Shown here in pieces: positions 43,505 to 52,162 of a stretch of DNA of 64,000 nucleotides. Within the stretch, counting starts at the first letter, position 1; each line of letters starts with the position of its first letter. The translations under genes were made by a program, and so were the position numbers. Under the pieces are notes generated by a model. That model did not search any database, was not told where the DNA came from, and saw nothing but the letters and a program-made list of their open reading frames with translations. Source of the stretch: Ottowia beijingensis (GTDB lineage Bacteria > Pseudomonadota > Gammaproteobacteria > Burkholderiales > Burkholderiaceae_C); NCBI RefSeq assembly GCF_013423955.1, contig NZ_JACCKX010000001.1, positions 3,944,473-4,008,472 on the forward strand, given 5' to 3'.

Positions 43505-43549
43505 TGATTCACCTCATTCGTGATTGATGGTCAGGGGCCAGTTGGTGCG

Positions 43550-43792
43550 TCACCACCTACTGGCCCCGCCTTTTGCCCCGCTCGATCCGCCGCGGGGCTT
43601 GGCGGTTTCCTCATCCGGCAGCCTGGCCCGGTCGATGCGCTCGCGCACCCATGGCCCGCCGCCCAACTTGTCCAACTTCGTGCGCTGCTTCTCGCTCATG
43701 CGCACCGACACAATCACCGTCGGCGACGACGCATCCAGTGGCGCGCGACCGCCGCGCCTGGTTTTCTTGTCTGTGTCGCTCGGTTCCGTCAT
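43550..43792 (-). CDS. Ribbon-helix-helix-like small regulator
   Basis: 80 residues. VIVSVRMSEKQRTKLDKLGGGPWVRERIDRARL fits an Arc/CopG strand-helix-helix unit; both ends are basic and flexible. ATG 43792 chosen over the upstream TTG because the predicted promoter would start RNA at that ATG. A 14-base inverted repeat overlaps the promoter, so it probably represses itself. Confidence 0.7.
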   Translation of the reverse strand: MTEPSDTDKKTRRGGRAPLDASSPTVIVSVRMSEKQRTKLDKLGGGPWVRERIDRARLPDEETAKPRGGSSGAKGGASRW

Positions 43793-43797
43793 GCTTA

Positions 43798-43847
43798 TAT
43801 CGTATGACGATTGATGATCTAGTGTCAAGCTATATCGTCATACGATA
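43798..43847 (-). promoter_or_regulatory. Operator/promoter of the RHH gene
   Basis: Perfect inverted repeat TATCGTATGACGAT (43798-43811) / ATCGTCATACGATA (43834-43847). Minus strand: TTGACA (43828-43823) and TACGAT 18 bases on. One arm covers the -10, the other lies just upstream of the -35. Confidence 0.75.
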
Positions 43848-43864
43848 GATTCAGAAGGACGCTA

Positions 43865-43893
43865 TTGCGTATCTGTATTCGATCGAATACAAT
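43865..43893 (+). promoter_or_regulatory. Promoter and palindromic operator of the HigBA-like pair
   Basis: TTGCGT, 17-base spacer, TACAAT. A perfect 18-base palindrome TGTATTCGATCGAATACA (43874-43891) fills the spacer. The predicted start is at or next to the toxin ATG (43901), so the mRNA may be leaderless. Confidence 0.72.
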
Positions 43894-43900
43894 ACAGCCT

Positions 43901-44200
43901 ATGAATTCCATCCGTCTGTTGCCCGAGTTCAGCCGTTGGCTCAGCGGATTGAGGGATCACACGGTGCGCATACGCTTGGCGCGCCGGCTGGAGAAGGCGC
44001 AGGCTGGCAACCTCGGCGACGTGGCCCCGGTGGGTGATGGCGTGATGGAAATGCGCGAGCACTTCGGCGCTGGCTGGCGCATGTACTACGTCCAGCGCGG
44101 CGCCGTGGTGATCGTGATGCTGGGCGGTGGCGACAAGTCCACCCAGCGCAAGGACATTGAAACGGCCAAGGAGCGGGCCGGAACGCTCGAAGGAGAGTGA
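43901..44200 (+). CDS. RelE/HigB-type addiction-module toxin
   Basis: 99 residues. FSRWLSGLRDHTVRIRLARRLEKAQAGNLGDVAPVGDGVMEMREHFGAGWRMYYVQRGAVVIVMLGGGDKSTQRKDIETAKE is the typical killer-protein pattern (RI.RRL..A..GN.GD...VG.GV.E.R...G.G.R.YY). mRNA interferase acting on ribosomes by family. Encoded before its antitoxin, with stop and start overlapping. Confidence 0.92.
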   Translation: MNSIRLLPEFSRWLSGLRDHTVRIRLARRLEKAQAGNLGDVAPVGDGVMEMREHFGAGWRMYYVQRGAVVIVMLGGGDKSTQRKDIETAKERAGTLEGE

Positions 44201-44502
44201 TGATGGTCAAGGTAGCCGACCTACCCGAATTCGACATGGCGCAGCATCTGGACAGTGATGAGGCCATTGCTGATTACCTGACGCTGGTGATCGAGGAAAA
44301 CGACTCGGCCGCACTGGCGCAGGCGCTCGGAACGATCGCCCGGGCGCGTGGCATGAGCGAGATCGCCAGGGCGTCTGGCCTAGGTCGTGAGGCGCTGTAC
44401 AAGGCACTGCGGGCCGACAGTCAGCCGCGCTTCGACACCATTTCGCGCGTGTGCCAGGCGCTCGGGGTCAAGCTGGTGGCTCAGCCTGTCGCAGCGCACT
44501 GA
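44200..44502 (+). CDS. HigA-type antitoxin (XRE fold)
   Basis: 100 residues. FDMAQHLDSDEAIADYLTLVIEENDSAALAQALGTIARARGMSEIARASGLGREALYKAL: the addiction-module antidote pattern with a helix-turn-helix. ATG 44200 overlaps the toxin stop. It should bind the palindrome at 43874-43891. Confidence 0.92.
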   Translation: MMVKVADLPEFDMAQHLDSDEAIADYLTLVIEENDSAALAQALGTIARARGMSEIARASGLGREALYKALRADSQPRFDTISRVCQALGVKLVAQPVAAH

Positions 44503-44589
44503 GGCGGCGCTTTCAGTGGAAACACCCGGGCGGCTGGTTCGCCTGGCCATCCGAGGTTTGTCCAAAGTGTGACCAAAGCGCCAGCGCAG

Positions 44590-44874
44590 CTATTCGGCAG
44601 CCTCCCGCATCCTCGCCCGCATCGTCCGCACCACGCGCGAGAAGCTTTCCCGGTTCATCCGCCGCACCGTGCCATTGCGCATCCGGTACACCAGCTCGCG
44701 GCTCTCCATGTCGAAAGGCTCGAAGCCCTCGACACCCAGGGGCAGCGCGTTGCGCACGAGGAAGAACCAGGCGCGCTTCGGTGGATCGTCGGGCCGGTTG
44801 GCCAGGTACTGACTCAGCCAGACGGCGACAGGCGAGTAATTGGTGCGGGTGGTCATGGTGGTGTGCTCCTTCAA
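44590..44874 (-). CDS. Small island protein of unknown function
   Basis: 94 residues; a start at MTTRTNYS six codons in is possible. VWLSQYLANRPDDPPKRAWFFLVRNALPLGV and RRMNRESFSRVVRTMRARMREAAE, basic at the end. Last gene of the leftward replication set, coupled to the one before by ATGA. Confidence 0.6.
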   Translation of the reverse strand: MKEHTTMTTRTNYSPVAVWLSQYLANRPDDPPKRAWFFLVRNALPLGVEGFEPFDMESRELVYRMRNGTVRRMNRESFSRVVRTMRARMREAAE

Positions 44875-45218
44875 TGCTGGGCTGGTTCCAGCTCCTCAAG
44901 TTCCCATTGGCCGATCGTGCTGTCCAGTTGGTAGATGAGCGCGTGGGTTTCGCAGTAGGCGTCGTCAAGATGGCTGTCCAGCCGGTCAATGGCACGCCGC
45001 ACGAACTGGGTGATCTGCACCGCGCGCGGGTGTGGTGAGCCGTCAGGCGTGGGCGGCAAGGTGCGCAACTCGTCCAGGCGCTCCAGGATCGCCTCAGAAC
45101 CGACTTTGGCGATGCGAAGCTGGGCAGCCCCATCCGTCAGCTTCAAAACCGCCTGACGCGCCAGTACGACGGCCTGGTGAGCGCGCTCGCATCCCAGGGG
45201 ATCGGTGCAGCTACTCAT
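44871..45218 (-). CDS. Small island protein of unknown function
   Basis: 115 residues, helical throughout (AHQAVVLARQAVLKLTDGAAQL; AILERLDELRTL; FVRRAIDRLDSHLDDAYCETHALIYQLDSTI). ATG 45218 overlaps the stop of the upstream gene. Acidic end. Confidence 0.6.
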   Translation of the reverse strand: MSSCTDPLGCERAHQAVVLARQAVLKLTDGAAQLRIAKVGSEAILERLDELRTLPPTPDGSPHPRAVQITQFVRRAIDRLDSHLDDAYCETHALIYQLDSTIGQWELEELEPAQH

Positions 45219-45556
45219 GGGCGCTTCCTCGCGGCTTTCTGGCCTTCCGGGGTGAGCCGGTACCTCATGTTGCGGGTGTTCCGCGGATCGCTGCGGCTGG
45301 CCTCGATGTGGCCGCGCGCGAGCAGCAGCGTCAGCGCCCAGTGGAAACTCGACCGGGTGGGCACGCCCACGGCCAACTGGCGGTAGGCCCACCACTCAGC
45401 CGGCGCCGTCGCCATCTTGCGCAGGACGTGATGCGTGGCCGATCCGACCTGCACGCTGCCGGGCGGCTTTGGGTTGAAGGCGGCCCTTCTCGCTTCCTGC
45501 GCCGTCGTCGCGCCGCCCGTCTGGGCAAGCTGGCGCAGCATCCAATCCATGCTCAT
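45215..45556 (-). CDS. Winged-helix-like island protein
   Basis: 113 residues. VGSATHHVLRKMATAPAEWWAYRQLAVGVPTRSSFHWALTLLLARGHIEAS followed by YRLTPEGQKAARKRP looks like a winged helix (helix, recognition helix, wing, TPEG). Possible replication regulator; not proven. Confidence 0.6.
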   Translation of the reverse strand: MSMDWMLRQLAQTGGATTAQEARRAAFNPKPPGSVQVGSATHHVLRKMATAPAEWWAYRQLAVGVPTRSSFHWALTLLLARGHIEASRSDPRNTRNMRYRLTPEGQKAARKRP

Positions 45557-45566
45557 GGGGTGCCTT

Positions 45567-45962
45567 TCAGAAAGGCATGACGTCGTCGGGCAGGTACCCG
45601 GCCGCTGCGGGTGCGCGCTGCGGTGGCGTGTCCTTGTCCTTGGCGACTGCCTGGCGCTTTCTGGTGACGTGGTACGGCGTGAGCACCGCATGCGCCTGCA
45701 GGTTCAGGCTGGGGCGCGCGTTGCCGGTGTTGTCCGTCCAGGTGCCTACGGTGAGCGCGCCTGAAACCGCAGTGCTGTCGCCATCGCCAAGCGCCATGAG
45801 CGCATCGCAGGCGGTGCGGCTGAACGCGATCACGTTGATGAACTGGCCTTCGCCCTGGCCATCGGCCGCGCGAATCTTGGCGGTGACGTAGGGCTGACCG
45901 GTCTTGCCGGTGCGCTGCTGGACCTGGCCGAACAGCTTGCCGGCGACGAGTGCATCGATCAT
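45567..45962 (-). CDS. Single-stranded DNA-binding protein-like
   Basis: 131 residues. OB-fold: LVAGKLFGQVQQRTGKTGQPYVTAKIRAADGQGEGQFINVIAFSRTACDALMALGDGDSTAVSGALTVGTW. It ends DDVMPF, similar to the acidic SSB tail DDDIPF that recruits other replication proteins. Lies between the nuclease and winged-helix genes. Confidence 0.8.
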   Translation of the reverse strand: MIDALVAGKLFGQVQQRTGKTGQPYVTAKIRAADGQGEGQFINVIAFSRTACDALMALGDGDSTAVSGALTVGTWTDNTGNARPSLNLQAHAVLTPYHVTRKRQAVAKDKDTPPQRAPAAAGYLPDDVMPF

Positions 45963-46372
45963 GGGGTGGTTTCCTGGTTGGTGGTGGTCAGGGTTTCGCG
46001 GAACACGGCGGCCCAGGCTTTGGGCGAGCCTTCGGCCGTCCATTCGTAGCCGCGCCACATGGCAGCGGTCTGCATGGTCAGGTTGACGGACAGCGGCCAC
46101 ACGGCGCGCCAGGCGTCACGGTCCTGGCGGAACAGCAGCAGCGGGATGCCGCCGTGCCGTTCGGCCTGGGCGGCGGCCTGTGCCCACCAGCCGGCGATCA
46201 GGGCGCGGGAGGCGCGGGCATGGCGCTTCACCTCCACGCACCAGCCGGGCAGGCCTTCCAGGTCGGAATCCCCATCGTGCTGGCGCACGCGGCGGCGCAC
46301 GTCGCAGCCGGTCAGTTCGGCCAGCAGGGCGGCAATCTCGCGCTCGCCCACCTTGCCTTTGGTGCGGCTCAT
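45959..46372 (-). CDS. PD-(D/E)XK nuclease, resolvase-like
   Basis: 137 residues. KGKVGEREIAALLAELTG, GDSDLEGLPGWCVEVKRHA: Glu, Asp, Glu and Lys of the PD-(D/E)XK core in order. Resembles phage Holliday-junction-type enzymes. Start MSRTKG chosen for its ATGA overlap with the previous gene; MGAMSRT three codons earlier is possible. Confidence 0.75.
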   Translation of the reverse strand: MSRTKGKVGEREIAALLAELTGCDVRRRVRQHDGDSDLEGLPGWCVEVKRHARASRALIAGWWAQAAAQAERHGGIPLLLFRQDRDAWRAVWPLSVNLTMQTAAMWRGYEWTAEGSPKAWAAVFRETLTTTNQETTP

Positions 46373-46566
46373 GGCGCCCATGGATCGATCTCCTGTGCGG
46401 GGTAGGCGCGCTCGAAGTGCTCCAGCAGGGCAGCGTGGTGCTCGGGCGGGACTTCGGCGAGCTGGCGGCGCATCTCCTGGCGAGCGGCTGGCGAGTCGCC
46501 CCAGTGATCGCAAGCACGCATGGCGGCGGCTTGAAGTCGGCGCAAAACCGACCGGGGCGCACTCAT
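46369..46566 (-). CDS. Very small island protein
   Basis: 65 residues (SAPRSVLRRLQAAAMRACDHWGD, VPPEHHAALLEHFERAYPAQEIDPWAP). Helical; unknown role. Four-base overlaps on both sides support that it is real. Confidence 0.6.
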   Translation of the reverse strand: MSAPRSVLRRLQAAAMRACDHWGDSPAARQEMRRQLAEVPPEHHAALLEHFERAYPAQEIDPWAP

Positions 46567-48732
46567 TGCCCACCCCCTCTGCGCCTTCCTCTGCGCGCGC
46601 TTCCCCGTACCCCCTGCGAAGTCAGCGCAGTCAGCGCAGACACTTCGCCGGGTGCGTTGACTTCGAAGTCAGCGCAAGTCAGCGCAGTCAGCGCAATGGG
46701 CTGCGGCTCGGCAAACTCGCGGCCTTGCGGTGTAAGCTCCCATACCTCTTTCTGGTGCCGGTTTTCGGCGCTGCGCATCACGCGCACCAGTTGCCCGGCC
46801 CGCTCGGCACGGCGCAGCAAGTCGAACACGTCGGCGGGCTTGATACCCTCGGATAGCCCGGCTCGTTGCAAAGCAGCTTCGCGGCATGGGTGCGGCTTGT
46901 CGTTGCCGTGGTGACGTGCTCGCCACGCTCGGTGAATTCGGCAATCAGCCTCAGCAGGGCTTTGGTGTTCACGCGGTCGCTGATACCCTGCACCACTGGC
47001 GAAAGCGTCTGCACGGCCTGCGGTAAGCCCCCTCGGGCCATTCCAGCGCCAGCGGCGCGCGCATCTTGCCGTGGTTGCTCTTCTGGTGCTCCAGCGTCAA
47101 CGAGCCATCCTCGGCGCGGCTCATGAAAATCCGGCTGCGGGATGAGTTGTGCCACGCCGTGGAACCGCTGTAACCCTCGCCGCCTTCGGCCTTGCGTGCC
47201 CGGCTGGTGTTCTTGTCGACGTGCGCCAGCAGCAGCACGGCGGCATCGGCTTCGCGGGCAATCGCGGCCAGCGAGCGCATGAAAGCCCTCACCTGACGGC
47301 GCTGGATTTCGTCGCCGCCGTAGGCGTCCGATGCGTTGTCGATGGTGACCAGCCCGGCGCCGGTTCTGCGCACCAGCTCGCGCAGCTCGGCATAGACCGG
47401 CGTCACGTCTCCAGGCCCGCGGCCTTCACTGGCGAACAACTCCGGGTTTTCGGTGCCGTCAACGATGTGCAGTGCGCCCAGCTCGGCAGGGGAGATGCCC
47501 CAGCACTGGCAGATGTGCGCCAGCCGGTGGCGCACGATGCCGGCCCCATCCTCAAGGCTGGCAAACACCACGGGCACGGCGTCGGTGCCAGCCCCGAAAA
47601 GCTCCCGTCCTGTCGACACGGCAGCAGCCAGCATCAGGGCAACCGTCGATTTGCCGGTGCCCCCGTGCGCACCTAGCAGCGTAACCACGTTCCGCGGGCA
47701 GTAGCCATCCCACACGAAACGCGGCGGCGGGCTGGGGTTGCTGTGCACGTCGAGCACGCTGACGGGCGTCAGCAGCGGCGCGGGCGGCTCAGGAACTGCG
47801 GCAGCTTCCAGCAGCGCGGCCAGCGCTTCCAAGCCGTCACGCTGCGCCAGGTCGCCCACGTCCGAATTGGCGGGCCAGCCCTCGGGCAGCGCGGCCACGG
47901 CGGCGCCCAGCTCGCGCGCAATGGTTTCGGCGTCCGGTTCCTTGCCCACGTCGGGCACCAGCACCAGCCGGGCGGATGCATCACGCTGGCGCAACTGCGC
48001 GGCCACGCGGGACACGTTGCCCCAGCCGAAACACACCACGGCGCGATGCCCGGTCGCCTGCCAGCAAGCCCATGCAGCCCCGATACCCTCGCACACGTAC
48101 AGCGGCCCGTCGCCAGTGCCGACGATGTGCGATGCGCCGGTCATCGGCGCCCCGGCCAGGTTCATCTTGGGGCCATCGGGCGGAATCAGCTGCAGGCTTT
48201 GCAGCTCGCCGGCCGGGCCATGGGCGGGGACCACCAGCGCGCCGGCCATGCTGTGCCCACCGATGCGCAGCGGGTCACCCTGGGGCAACACGCGCAGCAG
48301 ATCGAGCGGCACGCCCTGGGCGGCCTTGCGCACGATGTACGCATGCTGTGCTGTAGCTGGCTCGCAGCGCGCCCACACATCGGCAGGGGTGCTACCTGGG
48401 CGCGGGGCTTTCGTGGGCGCCTGGGGCTTGCTGCGGGGCTTGGCTGGGGCTTGGCGCGTGGGCTTGGCGTCATCGCGCCAGCCGTGTTCAGTGGCCATGC
48501 GGTACAGCGTGCCGGCGCCTACGCCCTTGCCGGGCTTGAAGCTGCGCCAGGTGTCGCGCGCGGCGCGGCTGTCGTAGCTGGCGGCCTGGGCGCTCCAACT
48601 GTCGAAGGCGTCGAAGTCCAGTCCAGCCGCCTGGGCGGCCATGCCGGCGCGCACCCATTCATCGCGCGGCAGGTCGGGCGGGATGTGTCCCAGCGCCTCC
48701 CGGGCGCGATTGAGTTCGTGGGCTGCGCTCAC
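46563..48732 (-). CDS. Primase-helicase (PriCT-2, Toprim-like, RepA-type AAA), two frameshifts
   Basis: About 720 residues after repair. 1-80: PriCT-2 (LGHIPPDLPRDEWVRAGMAAQAAGLDFDAFDSWS). 100-310: Toprim-like (GPLYVCEGIGAAWACWQ, LVLVPDVGKEPDAETI). 340-560: RecA-like helicase with GAHGGTGKSTVALML (Walker A) and GLVTIDNASDAYGGD. C-terminal winged helix (LLRLIAEFTERGE, VWELTPQGREFAE). Shifts near 47028 (GGGGG) and 46860. Drives island or phage replication. GTG 48732 overlaps the previous stop. Confidence 0.85.
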
Positions 48733-49174
48733 CTCGCCGCCTCCGCAATGGAGCGCGCTTTCGTTTCAATGGCGCGCCTCGCGCCCCGCATCGCCTTCTG
48801 GCTTTTGGCGCACTTCGGGCAAACCAGATAGACAAGGCTCGGATGGGCGGGGTTGTGCGGCTTGTAGCTGCACACCAGCCAGCCGGGGCGGGAGCGCGCA
48901 TCTGGAAACAGCCCCAGCAGCGGGCCGGACGGTCATCGGCATGCAGCGCGGCGCGGACGCGATTGATCTCGGTGATGTCGTTCATCGGGCCCCCGATCTG
49001 CCGCAGGAACGCGCGCGCCTGCTCAATACTGTCGAACTCGCGGGCAAAGACCCAGCGGCTGACCAGGATGGTGATGAGGCCGTCGTCATCGGCGCACCAG
49101 GTCATCGCGTGGCCGGTCAGGGCGAATTCGGCTTGAAGGGTGGCCAGGGCCTTGCGCGTAGCCGTGTCCACCAT
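48729..49174 (-). CDS. Island protein with Zn-finger-like tail, one frameshift
   Basis: About 148 residues. First part TATRKALATLQAEFALTGHAMTWCADDDGLITILVSRWVFAREFDSIEQARAFLRQIGG; after a shift near 48912 the frame GLFPDARSRPGWLVCSYKPHNPAHPSLVYLVCPKCAKSQKAM ends at 48729. The Cys pairs suggest zinc binding. MNDITEINRVRA inside could also be a separate start. Confidence 0.6.
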
Positions 49175-49262
49175 GGCAGACTGGCGGGGCTCGATTGAGC
49201 ATTGCTGCTTGTTCTCACCACGCCCGGCCTGCCCGCCGGGCGTTTTCATTGGGGCGTCCATG

Positions 49263-49565
49263 TCAGGACGCCTTGGCAAGCTGATCGAGCTTGCGCAGCA
49301 CGTCGCGCGCCGCGTCCACGGTGTAGATGGAGCGCTTGCCGAGGCGCTTGGGCTTCGGAATCACGCCATCCTTGATGAAGCCGTAGAAGGCCGTACGCCC
49401 GAACGGCGTGAAGCCTGTGCGGCCTCGCTTGTCGCCGCGCGGCCGAAGGCTGAACATTTGATCTACGGCGACAAAGCCCTCTGTCGGCATCACAGCGGCG
49501 ATCGGCTGGATCGGCTGCTGCGTGGGCTGTGGCCCTGCCTCGGGTGCGGTGGTCTTGGTTTCCAT
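49263..49565 (-). CDS. Excisionase/AlpA-like winged-helix protein
   Basis: 100 residues. A Pro/Gln-rich start, then GRTAFYGFIKDGVIPKPKRLGKRSIYTVDAARDVLRKLDQL, the MerR-like helix and wing of AlpA/excisionase proteins. It leads the replication set and could control integrase or replication genes. TTGGCAA and TTGCCAA half-sites lie upstream at 49613-49637. Confidence 0.72.
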   Translation of the reverse strand: METKTTAPEAGPQPTQQPIQPIAAVMPTEGFVAVDQMFSLRPRGDKRGRTGFTPFGRTAFYGFIKDGVIPKPKRLGKRSIYTVDAARDVLRKLDQLAKAS

Positions 49566-49750
49566 TGGGCGCTGTCCTAGTTCGGATGCGTTCAATGGTC
49601 ACTCACAGCAATTTGGCAAAGCGGTTAAATTGCCAATTCATGGCGCGATGCTTGCGATCGAGACAGCGCTAAGTCGTTGATTTCCAATGACCTATACGAG
49701 TCAATACGATGCTGTTCGGACGGTGACAATGTGGAACTCGGAGACCTGGC

Positions 49751-49799
49751 TTATGTCCGCGCGTAGCGCCGCGTGAGTCCAGCCAAACGCGCTGCCTCC
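49751..49799 (-). pseudogene. C-terminal piece of the island gene split by the composite element
   Basis: Minus strand from 49799: after the shared TCC, the frame reads REAARLAGLTRRYART and stops at TAA (49753-49751). Joined to 62137-62704 it continues LYDCCEKDV without a break. The rest of 49566-49750 holds no gene. Confidence 0.8.
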
Positions 49800-51097
49800 T
49801 GAGGTTGCCCCTGAAAACTGGAGTTCTTAACCCTTGTTGAAAATACCGACAAGGAGTTCAGAGATGAGTGACAAGCAGGTGCGTGCGCAGTACACGCGAG
49901 AGTTCAAGCAGGAGGCTGTTCGGCAGGTCCGCTCGGGTCAGGCGATTGCGGTGGTGGCCAAGGTACTGGGCATTCCCAAAGCGAGCCTGGGCAACTGGGT
50001 GCGGCTGTCAGCCAAGGGAGAATTGGACGGTGCGGGCGGTGGTGACAAGAGAATCCAAGTCTCGCCCGAGCAGATGGAGATAGCCCGGTTGCGTGCAGAG
50101 AATGCTCGCCTTCGCATGGAGCGCGACATCGCAAAAAGCCGCGGCGTACTTCGCGCAGGACACGCTGCGAGGTACGCCTGGATTCACCAAATGAGAAAGC
50201 TGTACCCGGTGAATGTGTCCTGCGGGGTGCTGGAGGTCAGCGCCAGCGGGTACTTCAACTGGCTGCGCCGGCGTGATTCTGGCCACGGTGGACCTGCCCG
50301 GCGTCACAGCGACGAAGCCCTGCTGGCGTACATGCGCGCCATCCACGCCGAGGTGAAGGGGAATACGGTTGGCCACGCATGCACAAGGAACTGCTGGCCC
50401 GGGGCATCCGGGTGGGCAAGGACCGGGTGCGCAAGCTCATGCAGCAGCACGGCATCAGGGCCAAGACCAAACGCAAGTTCGTGGTGACTACCGACAGCCG
50501 CCACAGCCTGCCGGTGGCGCCCGACTTGGTACAGCGGCGCTTCAACCCCGAGGCGCCCAACCAGCTGTGCAGTGGCGACATCACCTACATCCAAACCGAC
50601 GAGGGCTGGCTGTACCTGGCTGCGGTCATCGACCTGTTCAACCGTCAGGTGGTGGGTTGGAGCCTGCAGCCGCACATGCAGGCCAGCCTGGTCAAGGACG
50701 CGCTGGCCATGGCGTGGTGGCGCCGCAGGCCACCTCCTGGACTGATATTCCACAGCGACCGGGGCAGCCAGTATTGCAGCCATGAGTTCCAGGATGCCTT
50801 GAAGGACTGGGGCATGCGTTCATCGATGAGCAGAAAGGGCAACTGCTGGGACAACGCACCGACCGAGAGCTTCTGGGGCCGGCTGAAAACAGCCAGCGTA
50901 CATGGGTGCAAATTCGCTACCCGTGAGCAGGCCAGGCAGGCGGTGATGGACTGGATGGCCTTCTACAATCACCGCAGGCTGCATTCGTCGCTGGGCTACC
51001 TCAGCCCGATGCAGTACGAGCAGCGCTGGTACGAGGCACAGCGTAAAAGGCCGCGTGAACCGTGGGTTAAGAGCTACACGAAACAGGGGCAAGGTCA
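49800..51097 (+). mobile_element. IS3-family element, copy 1, complete ends
   Basis: 1298 bases. Left end TGAGGTTGCCCCTG, right end (reversed) TGACCTTGCCCCTG; both continue to CTTAACCC, so the inverted repeats are about 34 bases. The element has an orfA-orfB pair. No repeat of the flank is seen across this copy alone, but the outer flank of copy 2 (62134) carries the matching TCC. Confidence 0.9.
49864..50192 (+). CDS. IS3-family OrfA
   Basis: About 109 residues. HTH: REFKQEAVRQVRSGQAIAVVAKVLGIPKASLGNWVRL; leucine-zipper part EQMEIARLRAENARLRMERD. The end KKAAAYFAQDTLRGTPGFTK needs one more A at the AAAAA run near 50133. Its stop overlaps the orfB start (50191). Confidence 0.85.
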
Positions 51098-51221
51098 CAG
51101 TAAGACTAACCCATCAAGAATTAAAACAGGCGGGTCATACTGCGCCTGGATTGACTGCAGTCCGGCAAGGTTCAGAGCCTGCGCCAAACGGGAGAATGCA
51201 TGCCATGAAAAATTCGGTTAA
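50191..51221 (+). CDS. IS3-family OrfB transposase, one frameshift
   Basis: DDE transposase. MRKLYPVNVSCGVLEVSASGYFNWLRRR, then a frame change at GGGG near 50358, then HKELLARGIRVGKDRVRKLMQQHGI, SGDITYIQTDEGW (first D), FHSDRGSQY (second D) and ESFWGRLKTA (E). The open frame runs past the element end at 51097. QLCSGD here is QLWSGD in copy 2. Confidence 0.88.
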
Positions 51222-52156
51222 CACACTGCGCAGCGTCAATATGAACCTGCTGCCGATATTGGCTGAGTTGCTACGGACAGCTAATGTAACCAGAGCTGCG
51301 GGCAGGCTGCACCTCACTCAATCCACGGTCAGTGGATCACTTCGTCAGCTGCGCGAGATATTCGGCGACGAGCTACTGATGCAGCATGGCCGGGAAATGG
51401 TTCTTACTGAAAGAGCCAAGCGACTGGTACCAGAGGTAGAGCGCATCATGGAGTTGACTGGCCGTCTGTTCCAAACGGAGCAATTCGATCCTTACACGGC
51501 TGCATCGCGCTTTCGCATTGCAACAGCAGACTATGTTTCGGCACTCGTGACGTCGAGGCTAGGGCTGTCCTGCAGACGCTAGCCCCGAACATTACCCTTA
51601 CCCTCACGCCTACGCCGGGCACATCCGCCAAAGAACTGCAACTCGGATCACTTGACCTGATTATCTGCCCCAATCTTCCATCCATTGGCAAGCCTGCGGC
51701 ATAAGCCGCAGCGATCAGGATTTTCAGTATGAAATTTTCATGCAAGACGACTTGGTGGCAATCCAGTGGCGCGCGCATTCAGGCAGTGCAAAGGCAATGA
51801 GTCAGCTCGAGTACCTCGAACGTCCACACGCCGTCTATTGTCGTACAGACGGACACGAGACCATTGAGCAGGAAACTCTGAACCGCCTAGGCTTGCGACA
51901 ACGTACTCAGTTCCAGGTTCCCTATTTCACGTTGCTCCCTCAGTTGGTTGTCAATACAGACATCATCAGCTTGGTGCCCCGATCGCTCGCGCTCCACTAC
52001 GTGAAAATCTTCGATATTGACATCTTCAAACCGCCCTTCGAGTTGCCGACCATGGATCTGGTCATGATCTGGGCAAGAAGCCGAGAAGCCTTTCCAGACC
52101 TGAATTGGTTACGAAACCTGGTGCGCCAGGCTTCATCTGAGGCTGAGTGCGCCTGA
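51205..52156 (+). CDS. LysR-type regulator, two frameshifts
   Basis: About 318 residues after repair. HTH: MNLLPILAELLRTANVTRAAGRLHLTQSTVSGSLRQLREIFGDELLMQHGREMVLTERAKRL. Effector domain follows (SRFRIATADYVSALV ... LVPRSLALHY). Frame changes at GGG near 51553 and GG near 51686 are fixed by one G each. GGAG lies 10 bases before ATG 51205. The NodD/NahR-like layout and the position before nahF-like genes suggest it controls them. Confidence 0.8.
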
Positions 52157-52162
52157 ATACAG

